DNA of 64,000 bases from Zizania palustris. Taxonomy: Eukaryota; Streptophyta; Magnoliopsida; Poales; Poaceae. A model generated the notes under the pieces. It ran no database searches, was not told where the DNA came from, and was given only the letters and a program-made list of their open reading frames with translations. Made by a program: the position numbers and the translations under genes. Where the stretch lies: positions 1 to 64,000 of the forward strand of contig JAAALK010000548.1 of NCBI GenBank assembly GCA_019279435.1, in the 5' to 3' direction. Positions 34,562 through 44,654 of the stretch are shown piece by piece; positions within the stretch are counted from its first letter, which is position 1; every line of letters starts with the position of its first letter.

Positions 34562-36187
34562 AAGCACGAGAAGAGGGCTGAGAAGGCAAATGCTCGGCCA
34601 GGACCTCCAGCGAGGCCGAGCCCTCCTCAGAAGAGTGGGTTCGACCCATGATGGGCGAATCCATTGGAGCCACAGCTTCCTCCATGATATCATTGGTCCA
34701 TGGCACAGTGGCAGCCATGTTAATTTCTGCCTCTCGGGTACCCTACCCCATATTCTGTAGCTCCATTCGTAACCTTTGGATTTTATAACATGTAGGATCA
34801 GATGAGTGCGCTAAGAGGCGATGTCTTCGGCAGACTATCTGTCGTGCCACAAGGATGTCTGGAGGCGGTATTTGAGGCTATCATCATAAAGGTGGGGTCC
34901 CAGGATGTCCCCATCCCTAAGGGGGGCCTTCGGAGCAAGATAGAGGCGAACCACAGAATACGCTCAAGGAGAAGATTGTCGGTCTGACTGTAGCCCCAGG
35001 GTCGGTCAGACCGCAGTCACTATCCCGGTATGACCAACCTACTATGGCCGGTCCAACCGGCCTTTTGCAGGCACCTAGCACCAGTCGGTCCAACCGGCCA
35101 CCTATGGCCGGTCCAACCGACACAACCCGGTATGACCAGCCCAATAAGGTTAGTATGACTGACAGTACGCAGGAGCAGAGTTTAGCCAAGCGCAAAATGT
35201 CGAGGCTGATTCGGGCAATTCCCGTTCGGACAAAAGTTCCAAAAGCAAGTTTGTGGCACCCGGCACTAAGCCGCAGCCTTCGTGGGCACCTCCAGGTATG
35301 ACCAAGTCCTAGAAGAGGCGGCTACAGTGTCTTCGAGCCTAGGAGATGCGCGAGAGGAAGGGCGAGGATGAATGGGACACCATTTTCGAGGAGATTTGTC
35401 CCCGACCAGTGACGAAGCAAGTTTGGAAGCTGAAGTTGGTTGTCGTGAACAACCCGGCTCCTATTCCAAGCGATGAGGAGGACAATCTAATGGACGACAG
35501 CTACACGCCCATCTCCGAGGGGCCCCTTCCTTAGGCGATGGATGTAAACGTTGTCATGACACTTGCTGAGTTTGCTCTCCCAAACATGAGACCGAGGTTG
35601 CTCAGCTGAGCCTCGGCCGTCGGGAGGCTATTTTCGAGAAGCCCAAGGATACGACTCGTCACCTGAAGCCTCTCTACGTCAAGGGGCACATCGACGAGAA
35701 GCCGATCTCAAGGATTCTTGTAGATGGAGGTGCCACCGTCAACTTGATGTCGTACTCTCTGCTGAAGAAGCTCGGCAAGAATGAAGATGACTTCATGAGA
35801 ACCAACTTGATACTCAACGGCTTCAACGACGAGAGCTCCGAGGCCAAGGGTGTACTTTCTTTAGAGCTGGCGGTGGGCAACAAGACGTCGACGGAGTTCT
35901 TCGTCGTTGATGTGCAAGGTAACTAAAGTGTACTACTTGGGTGTGATTGGATTCACGCAAACTGCTATATTCCGTCAACCTTGCACCAGTGCTTGATTCA
36001 GTGGGATGACGATGATGTAGAGGTTGTACCAACTGACACTTCGGCCCGGGTTGCTTTGGCCGATGTTTCTATTGATGCCGTCTATGATAAGGTAGAACGC
36101 TTGCGAGGTAGATATCTCTCGGACTACAACTTTGTAAACGTGTCTGAGGAACGCTTTGTCCTAGTGTTTGTAATGCCAGCTGGTGTA
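34562..36187 (+). pseudogene. Element D gag-pro linker and aspartic protease
   Basis: The linker again contains CCGGTCCAACCGGCC-like repeats (34980-35155). Frame changes and TAG stops (near 35310, 35340, 35533) occur. From about 35600 the protease region reads ISRILVDGGATVNLMSYSLL (DGGA active site at about 35720), followed by LLGCDWIHANC after one stop at 35924. The protein is cut at about 36187, before RT. Confidence 0.8.
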
Positions 36188-37047
36188 GTTTTGAGAATTT
36201 TTACAAATTTTTCCAACCTTTGCTACTAGCTCATAGTTTATAAGTCAATTTCTGCAATTATTTTTATTCAGAAAATCAATTTAAAAGCTAATGGGCTGAA
36301 ACCCTCCATTCTCTCTCCCCGTCTGGCCCAACCCATCCACCACGCCAACCACTCATTGACATGCGGGCCCCGCATATTGACACGCTCGGCCTCACCCGAG
36401 CCAGGCCCACCTGTCAGCCTCCTCCCCTCACAACTCCATGCCCGGGCCCCACCTGTCGGCGCCGACCGTTAACCCCTCGAGCTCGCTGACCGGTGGCCCC
36501 GCCCTGTCAAGCTTCATCAACCTCGAGTGCCCGAGATCCCCAGCCGCCGCTGTGAAATCCAATCACCTCCACCGTGGGCCTGAGCTGCGATTAAATGCCG
36601 GAATTAATCCACTGTTACGCCTGCGCTTGAATGCCCTCGGATTCCCTCACCGTTAATCCCCGGAGCATCGTAATCGACCAGATTAAAACCTCACCAGAGT
36701 AATTAGGGGTTAACCCTCGGTTTCCACCTTTCTCGTCATTGTTAGCCTCGCCGCAACACTATAAAAGGACCTGATGAGGACATCACTTCACATGATACAC
36801 ACATGGAGCCTCCACCTACAATTCAACTACAAGGACCAATCACACGCGCCCGTGCCCGTCGCTTGAACCATGAGGTTAATTCGTTCCTTAGCAACATTGA
36901 TTATATTTGTTTGGATGGGATGCTACTGAATACTAGTGATATTTTGTTGCTTAGGAACATGGGAGATGGAATAGGAGAGTTGGAGTTGAAGACGGAGCCG
37001 CACGGATGATTTGAAGTCAAGAATTCGCTGGTTCGGACTACATATTG

Positions 37048-37821
37048 AAGACCAACTTGAAGCTTTGGGAAGAGTGTCTACCTCATATTGAGTTTGCATA
37101 TAATAGGTCAGTACACTCCACTACTAAGGTAAGTCCGTTTCAAGTGGTCTATGGCTTTAATCCGCGTGCTCCTATTGATTTGCTACCATTACCATCATCT
37201 GAAAACTTGAACTTTGATGCTACTACACGTGCTGAATTATTACTTAAGATGCATGAAACTACTAAAGCAAACATAGAGAAAATGAATGAGAAATATCGTG
37301 CTTATGGTAGTAAGGGTAGAAAAGAAATAACATTTGAACCGGGTGATCTTGTTTGGTTGCACTTGCGCAAGGATCGTTTTCCTGATTTACGAAAGTCTAA
37401 ATTGATGCCCCGTGCTGATGGTCCTTTCCGTGTGCTTGAGAAGATAAATGACAATGCATATAAGCTTGAGTTGCCTGCAGCTTTTGGGGTTAGTCCCACA
37501 TTTAACATTTCAGATTTAAAGCCATATTTGGGAGATGATGATGAGCTTGAGTCGAGGACGACTCCAATTCAAGAGGGGGAGGATGATGAGGACATCACTT
37601 CACATGATACACACATGGAGCCTCCACCTACAATTCAACTACAAGGACCAATCACACGCGCCCGTGCCCGTCGCTTGAACCATGAGGTTAATTCGTTCCT
37701 TAGCAACTTTGATTATATTTGTTTGGATGGGATGCTACTGAATACTAGTGATATTTTGTTGCTTAGGAACATGGGAGATGGAATAGGAGAGTTGGAGTTG
37801 AAGACGGAGCCGCACGGATGA
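37048..37821 (+). pseudogene. Element F pol: integrase C-terminal end reading into the 3' LTR
   Basis: An open frame covers the end of the integrase (HIEFAYNRSVHSTTKVSPFQ, then GDLVWLHLRKDRFP and a GPFRVLEKINDNAYKLELP segment). It passes through the polypurine tract (AGAGGGGGAGGA) and continues about 80 residues inside the LTR, with PITRARARRLNHEVNSFL, to a stop at 37819-37821. No classical chromodomain is seen. Ending pol inside the 3' LTR resembles CRM-type chromoviruses (inference). All upstream domains are gone. Confidence 0.85.
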
Positions 37822-38493
37822 TTTGAAGTCAAGAATTCGCTGGTTCGGACTACATCGACCACCATTCACCAAAATGGGCATAACTTCCTCATACAAAGTC
37901 CGATTGGCGCGTTCTTTGACTTTTTGGAAAGCTGAGGAGAAGACGGATCGTTTGCCGTTGGTTTCACCTCATTTGGAGTCTCGAGTCGTCCTGTGTATTT
38001 AAAACAGTACTGCGTGACAGAACTGGGCCATGTTGGCTCATAATCTGAGTCTGCACATCTTCTAGCCCACAGCCCATGTCTGTTTGCCTTCCACAGGCCG
38101 CCGCCCTATATATTCTCACGCCAGCCACTTCTAGGGTTAGGTTTTGCTTTGTTGCATCTACACTGTTGTGTTTAGATCCCGCCTCTTGCACCGGACCGAT
38201 TGGCTGCTGCATTGGCGTTTGTGAAACCTCACCTTATCTTCGTTTGTCTGTGATTTGGCATTCGATTTGTATCCTTCCTGTTCTTGCTTGTGTTCTTGGG
38301 TTCGCTTGCAGGAATTAGCCTTCGTGGCGAGGTCAATCGCGTCCTGCGTGGTTGATAACCAAAGGAGACAGTGGTGTAACGATTGCAAGGTTTTGATCCG
38401 CCGGACCGGAGCCTTGGATCGCCAACGTCGAGATTCTCCACCAACCCAAGTTTATCCCTTACCTAGCGGAAGATCGGGACCACTCCCCCATCA
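37584..38493 (+). repeat. 3' LTR of element F (910 bp)
   Basis: TGATGAGG...CCCCCATCA, with TATATATT at 38107-38114. It starts directly after the polypurine tract. The first 238 bp are also protein coding (pol tail). The first 276 bp are repeated at 36772-37047 as the remnant 5' LTR. Confidence 0.93.
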
Positions 38494-39604
38494 GGACCCC
38501 TGAGCACACCGCATTCAGCACCCCTCTCCAATGCCCGCCCTCGCCAAGCCCGAGAGATAGCATTGTGAATTTTCGTCACCTCTCTGGTTCGTGCTCCAGC
38601 TGCCGCTCGCCATCGCCGGAGTCCTCCCCTCGCCCCACCGATGACACTAGAGTGATCCTCACCCACAGCTGCATCTCGGCCACCGCTCTGATCAAGCCCT
38701 TCGTCATCGGAACCCCATCGCCATCAAGGACCCGAAGGATCGCCGCCACCTCGCACGTTGCCGGCCTCGTCCAGTCGACCCCGAGCCTCACCGACGGTAC
38801 CAACATGATCCTCTCCCTATCCTCATCACGTTTCTGCATTTAGATTGGGCCTAGAGCCACTGTCGCCGCCACTAGCCCCCTCGCCATGCTCGGCCGTCGC
38901 TAGAGAAGATGACCGACACAGTACTTAGATTGTATCGTGTCGGATTCAATCCTGGCCGCACTATCTCGATCGGACGGCTGGGATTATAACGTTCTAAGGT
39001 TTAATCTTGTCCATCCATCTGAGTAAAGCGGTATCGAGTGATCTTGGTCATCCATCGCTATTTAAAATCCCACCGAGATCCATGCCATAGATCGATACTG
39101 GTTCGCCACGTGTTAATCACAGTCGTCGATTCCTATTTAAAACACCCGCACGTACTATGACCGCCGGATTTCGATCCAATGGCTCAGATCCATCCGGTCC
39201 ACAGCACAGTGCATGGGTTCATAGTGGACTCGGTTTACCGTGGAATGAAGGCTGGTTTAAGATTAAAATAAATTCGAGAAAATGGTTTAAACTTCAAAAA
39301 TTCATAACTTGCTCAAATTAACTCCAAATTTGACCATTCAAATTTCAAAAAAATTATCTTTTTATTATCTTCATGTTTATGCAATAAAATTTAGATGTTT
39401 ATTCTGGAAATTTTATATTATTTAATTAAGGTCAAAATAAAATTGAAGAAAATCATTTTATAACTTCAAAAATTCATAACTTCATTAGATTAATTCTAAA
39501 AATTACCATTTTAATCTCAGAAACTTTATATCTTTATTCTCTTCAACTTTGACCAATGAAATCCATATGCTTGTATTGTGATTTTATATTGTTTTAATTG
39601 AATG

Positions 39605-41598
39605 TGAGAAACCAAGGGTTGGTTTCGGTGTTTTGTGATGAGTGATTGACAGACTTTTTACCCTCTGTTCGAAGGGTACCTCCGAAGGGTGTTCGGAGGT
39701 GGCTTCACCGAAGTATGTTCGGTGTTTGCTTGCTGCAGCTGTGCAGCGGAGTGTGCTCGTCGGAGGGGTCCGACAGTACGCGGTGATTGGGTTCGTACCG
39801 AAGGCTTCGGTACTTTGGGCGGTACACCGGAGTGTGTGCCGGAGGTTGCTAACCCGGAGAGGTCTCCGGAGTACTGGATACACTTGTTTGCTTGTCGGTG
39901 GTGCGCAGGGACTTCGGAGGCGACGGACAAGGTTCGCAGCAGGTGAACCTGGGTCGAGCAGGAGGCTTGATGCCAGGGGAGCGGGGAGCTCCGTCACGGT
40001 GGCTACGAAGGTGGTCCGGGTCGGTCCTCGGGTCGAGACGTGCCAGGTGAAGGCAGAGAGTGCGGAGCGTGGCTCCGGGTGAAGGTACTCCGAGACAAAG
40101 TCCTCGGAGGTGAGGCACTTCGAAGGTACTCCGGATGGAGTAACTTCGGAGTTGGTTGGATCAAGTCCTCTGCGGAGGCAAGGAATTCGAAGTGTGCTCC
40201 GGAGGGAGACATTCGAAGGTACCCGACGAAGGTCTCAGAAGTCGAGGCGCATCGAAGGCATGGTCCGGATGAGGCTCGTCGAGGAGTGTGCTCGGGGAGA
40301 GACACTGCGACGAAGTGCTCATGGAATGCTTCATGCGGAGGCCTTGGACGAAGGAGGGACTTCGAAGGGTGGTACTCCGAAGGTGGGGCTTCGGAGGATG
40401 GAAGGCTTCGGAGCGAGGCTAGCTCCGGAGCAAGGTTGACTTGAGGTGCTTCGGCCTGCATGGCTTCGGTACACGGACTGACGGAGTTCGAGCTGGGAGT
40501 AGCTGCGAAGCCGTGGTGGTCCACTCCGGAGGTGTTGGTGCGAAGGCCCAAGGAGCTTTGACGGCTTCGGCTCAAAACCGTCAGTGTATCGGAGACTGAC
40601 TTCGGTGAAGCGAAGGCCATCTGGCTTCAGGCTTCTCACCGAAGCTACCGCACCCTCGCGTGCGAAGGGAGGATTCCAGAAGGTCAAAGACTGCAAAGGC
40701 TGACACTGTCTGTTCTGTAAAAGGCTGACACTGTCCCCTCTGCAAAGCTGACAGAGAAGCCTCCAGAATAAAGGTGGACTACCTTTTGTACCCCTTAGTT
40801 CTGTAGAGTCAAATCCTTTGTAAACCCTAGGGGTAGTGTAGTCATTTCCTTTGGGTGAACTGTGGGCTATAAATATGGGGGCTCGGTAGGTAACATTTAA
40901 CACTTTGAGCATTTACTGTTGAGCTCCTGTAGCCACATACCTCGCTGTATTCATCCAGAGTTCAATCTATTTTGTGTTCCTTGTTCAAGCGGCGAAGCCC
41001 TGTTTCCTGTGCTTTTTGCTTGAGCTCGAGTTGCATACCTCGCCAGTAGTAGTGCACCGAAGCTTGTTGAGGCGAAGGTTGTTTTTCGTGCGAAGTGTGT
41101 TTTGTCAGTGTGCGTTCGCTCTGTGTAACAGGAGGCGTGACCTCACTGCTTACTAGCGTAGCCCTGATCGAGGCCCGTTTTGCTTCTTGTGTCGAAGCCC
41201 TTAGCGTAGTCTGTTTGTGTGCGTTTAGACCTTCGTGTACGAAGCACAGCACCAGTTGCTGCTGCCAAGTATTTGGTCGAAGTCCTCAGAGGGCTGTCCA
41301 CTCTTGCGAAGGGTGAAGTGCGAAGCCTGCTCGAAGCACCCTGTGTGCGGAGCCTGCACTGACTTAGCAGACTAGATTTTCGAGGGTTGTTAGTGGAGCG
41401 AAGTCTTCTTGACTTCGAACTTTTGCTCCTCCGAAGTCTGTGTTCGAAGGTGTCAAAGTACCTCCGAACCAGACCTTCGAAGGTAGTGTTCGAAGCCTGT
41501 TCCGCAGAAGACAGAACTGAACCGAAGGCTAAGTTTTTAGCCCAAAATTTTAAAAGCTCCCATTCACCCCCCCTCTGGTCGCCGTTTCCGGTCCAACA
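39605..41598 (+). mobile_element. Solo LTR of a copia-type element (1,994 bp), with GAATG target duplication
   Basis: TGAGAAACC...GGTCCAACA flanked by GAATG at 39600-39604 and 41599-41603; outside lies continuous Tekay copy 2 LTR. It contains TATAAAT at 40868-40874. Its end (CATTCACCCCCCCTCTGGTC) resembles the end of copia B's LTR, so a SIRE-type copia origin is likely. No internal region is present. It is very rich in CGAAG, TTCGGA and CTCCGAAG words. The open frames in it are not supported as genes. Confidence 0.88.
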
Positions 41599-41656
41599 GA
41601 ATGTTATTTCTCGTTTTACGTATCGAGAAGATTACGACACCGTAGAGGAGCATGAG

Positions 41657-42150
41657 TGTTGGGGAAAATATCTCATCTTCGGGGTTATTGCCGAAGCAAC
41701 ATAAAGGCAGACAGCGGATTCGAAGGTTCCCAGACGATCATCTTCGAAGATACCCAGAACCAAGTTCGAAGTACGAAGATAGGCATTGGTTCGGAGTACA
41801 TCTTCGAACTAAGGCCCTTCAAGATCTTTTCTGCCAGCTAAGATGGAAGACTTATCTTCTTTCTCATTAGATTAGTCTTTTACCATTTTAGCCCTATTAA
41901 GGGAACCGAATAGTTTCCACTATGTCAGTTGTAATAAAGGGGTAAATAGGTCTTTTCCTTAATGTTTGGGCCTATAAATACCCCCCATTTCACCCTGTAA
42001 TAGGGACCGAATACAAGTTATTCAATACACACATTCAAACTATTCTAAGCTATTATCCTTTCGGAGGCTTAGAACAGTTTGCTTCACAAACACTTTGTTT
42101 GTTAGTTTCTTTTCCACAGAAACCTGTTAGCGTAATCTTTTACGCCAACA
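41657..42150 (+). repeat. 5' LTR of Tat copy C
   Basis: 494 bp, TGTTGGGG...CGCCAACA, with TATAAATA at 41973-41980. Compared by eye with the 3' LTR it differs at five sites, all substitutions. Confidence 0.97.
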
Positions 42151-42152
42151 GT

Positions 42153-42170
42153 TGGCGCCGTCCGTGGGGA
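42153..42170 (+). other. Primer-binding site of Tat copy C
   Basis: TGGCGCCGTCCGTGGGGA starts two bases after the LTR. TGGCGCCG is the common start of gypsy primer sites complementary to tRNA-Asp; the later bases fit less well. Confidence 0.65.
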
Positions 42171-42212
42171 ACCTAGTCCGAAAAACTTCGTTCTCTACCA
42201 ACCTTTTACATC

Positions 42213-44654
42213 ATGCCTCCTAAGCGGAGTGCACCCCGCAATCCCACTCGGAGGTCCTCTCGGATCTCCGGAGAGATACCCTTCGACACAGTCGAAGTCG
42301 GAGGGTCTTCGGCTTTCCCTCCACAAACTCCGGAAGGGGCTTCTATCCCTCGAGCATACGAAGCTTCTCCGCCAACCCCTTCCATACTCCGACAGCCCGA
42401 AGTCCCTTCTCCACCCTCCATCCCGATTCGAACTGATCCTATCAGTTCTCAAGACCCGGAAGATCCTTCCAGAGGAAATGGAAATAATCTTGGAGATATG
42501 GCCAGTCAAATGGCCAACCTTCAAGCTGAAGTGGCAAGGTGGCGACAAGAAGCTGCGAGCAGGCTTCGCTCTCAAGCCACCCCAGCCATCCCAGAAGTAC
42601 CCGAAGACGACGATCTTGATTATCCCGAAGCCCCGGAGAACGCCTCCTTCGACAATGAATCTCCGTTGCATCCTGAGCTGCAGAAGATTCGCTTTGATCC
42701 AAAGTTTAAAACTTCGAAGCTCTGTAAGTATGCCGGAGATGAAGATCCCGGAGAGTTCGTTCGGTCTTATGCCCTAGCAATTGAGGCTAGCGGAGGTGTT
42801 CGAGACACCATGGCGAAGTGCTTCCCTTTGGCTCTTCAAGGAGTGGCATTGAGATGGTTCTGGTCCTTGAGGCCAGGATCAATCAATTCATGGTCACAGC
42901 TGAAGAAGAAGTTTATAAGCAACTTTCAGGGTACCTTCGTGCCTCCTATGTCAACAGGAAGCTTTTTCTAGGTGAAACAGCTCCCCGGAGAAACATTGAG
43001 GCAGTACTTTAAGCGCTTCGCTCATACGAAGTCGCAAATTCGGGGGCTGTCCGCATCTTCAGTGGTTGATGCAGCTCGGGAAGGTGTCAGTCATCAAGGC
43101 CTTCTGGATAAGCTGCATCGGAAAAGCATCTCCTCGGTCTCTCAATTGATGTCATACTTCGAGGAGTATGCGAGGTCAGAAGAGGGTTGGCTTCGGAGGA
43201 CTGCTGCTACTTCGTCCATATTGCAAGAAGTCAAAGTAGAAGTGAAAACTTCGGCACAGCCGCAGGAACCAGTCTTCGAAGTGCAACATGATCGGAGAAG
43301 AGGGCAAAAGCACCCTCGTTCTGAAGTCATGAATATTGCACCCCCACAGAAGTTTGCACCAAGAGCTCCACAGTCTACGGGGAACAAGGCCAGCGGCTGG
43401 AGGCCGCCAGGGAAAACGGCTGGCAAGGGCCAGACCCTTTTCTGCTGCATTCACGGAGAAAATCGAAGTCATGCAATTGACACTTGCAAGGCTATACTTA
43501 CCCTAAGGGGAGAGTATTTAGAGAGAACTTCGGGTCGAGGCAGTACCGACCGAAGTCCAGCAGCAGCGCGCCTAGAGCCGGTCCAGGCTGTGGCGTGGAT
43601 AGAAAATTTTGATGCTACAAGGCACCCTCCGGTGGCCAATGTTATGCCACCTCCGAAGCAAGAGGAAGGGCAAGATAGAGGAAAAAGAGTAGTTCTCCCT
43701 ATCTCCGGAGGAGGTACCCTCGGAAGCATGTCCAAGAGACAGCGAAGAGAGTACGTTCGGGAAGTAGGTCATATTGGGACTTCGTCATCTGCAGCTGCAA
43801 TGCCGGAGTGGTCTCACGTTCCGATATCTTTCTCTGCGGAGGATGCAGCTGGTATTAAGTTCCTGCACGCAGATCCATTGGTTATCACTGCTGATATTGC
43901 AGGGATTGAAGTCCGAAGGGTGCTAATTGACGGAGGTAGTTCGGCAGATATCATTTTTGTTCAAGCCTTCGATCAGTTATGCATTTCCAGGAAGCATCTC
44001 CTTCCAGCGGCTCGTCCTCTGCAAGGCTTCGCAGGACCCCCGCTTGATGCACTTGGCCATATAGGCCTGGAAGTTACCTTCGCAGAAGGTTTATTAGCCC
44101 GGACTGAGGAAGTAATTTTTGATGTTATAGATGCCCCGTATGCTTACAACGTCATCTTCGGACGGGGCATGTCGAACAAGTTCGGAGCTGTGGCGCATCA
44201 CAATTACTTGTGCATGAAGATGCCCACACAAGCAGGAGTCCTTACAATCTTCGGAGATCAAGCCATTGCTCGGAGGGCGGAATATGGTCATGGTCCCCCT
44301 CTTGATCCGAGGCAAGTAAACAGTGTGCAGGATAATGAAGAAATTTTTTCAGCCTCCTCCGAAGCTTCGAAGAAGTCTTTTCCGAGACCAAGTCCTGAAG
44401 GAGAGATTGCAACGAAGATCATTGTTAAAGATGGTAAAGAGTACACTTTTCAATTTGGTAAAGATTTACCTCCTGAAGTTGCAACCTCCTTGGCAAAGGT
44501 GGTGGAAGAAAATTTGGATGTCTTCGCTTGGTCTGACGAAGATATCACCGGGGTCGATCGGGATATCATTGAACATAGTTTACTTGTAAACCCGAAGGCC
44601 CAGGCCTGTTCGACAAGGACTCCGGAAGATGTCCTGCAGAGAGAGCTGCTCTAG
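42213..44654 (+). pseudogene. Tat copy C gag and aspartic protease, one in-frame TAG
   Basis: The ATG at 42213 (MPPKRSAPRN) opens a frame that is interrupted only by TAG at 42969-42971 and ends at 44654. The N-terminus is basic, then Pro-rich; the gag domain includes LRWFWSLRPGSINSWSQL before the stop and VKQLPGETLRQYFKRF after it. A zinc-finger-like FCCIHGENRSHAIDTC segment lies near 43440-43490. The protease active site reads VLIDGGSSADIIF (about 43920-43960). Near 44604 and 44633 two single-base gains appear to move the frame into RT. Confidence 0.88.

Larger units (their letters stand above)
31251..36187 (+). mobile_element. Ty3/gypsy element D (Tat/Ogre-like): 5' LTR, gag and protease, 3' part missing
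   Basis: It begins with an LTR (31251-32376), then a primer site, gag and protease in one direction. At about 36187 it stops against a fragment of the Tekay LTR, around GAGAATTTTTACAAATTTTT shared with 26910-26930. RT, RNase H, integrase and 3' LTR are absent. The gag type and primer site suggest Tat/Ogre affinity; this is inference. Confidence 0.82.
36772..38493 (+). mobile_element. Gypsy element F, internally deleted, with GGACC target duplication
   Basis: Flanked by GGACC at 36767-36771 and 38494-38498. It consists of the first ~276 bp of the 5' LTR (36772-37047) joined straight to the end of pol (from 37048), then a polypurine tract and a complete 910-bp 3' LTR. The rest of the LTR, gag and most of pol are deleted. 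The solo LTR at 2522-3429 belongs to the same family. Confidence 0.93.

Noticed and set aside
36803..37009. Independent 68-residue gene
   Set aside because: It is the pol tail encoded by the remnant 5' LTR of element F, identical in kind to the tail at 37617-37821.
39642..40912. Open frames in the copia-type solo LTR
   Set aside because: Several frames on both strands arise from CGAAG-rich composition; the segment is bounded as an LTR with a target duplication.
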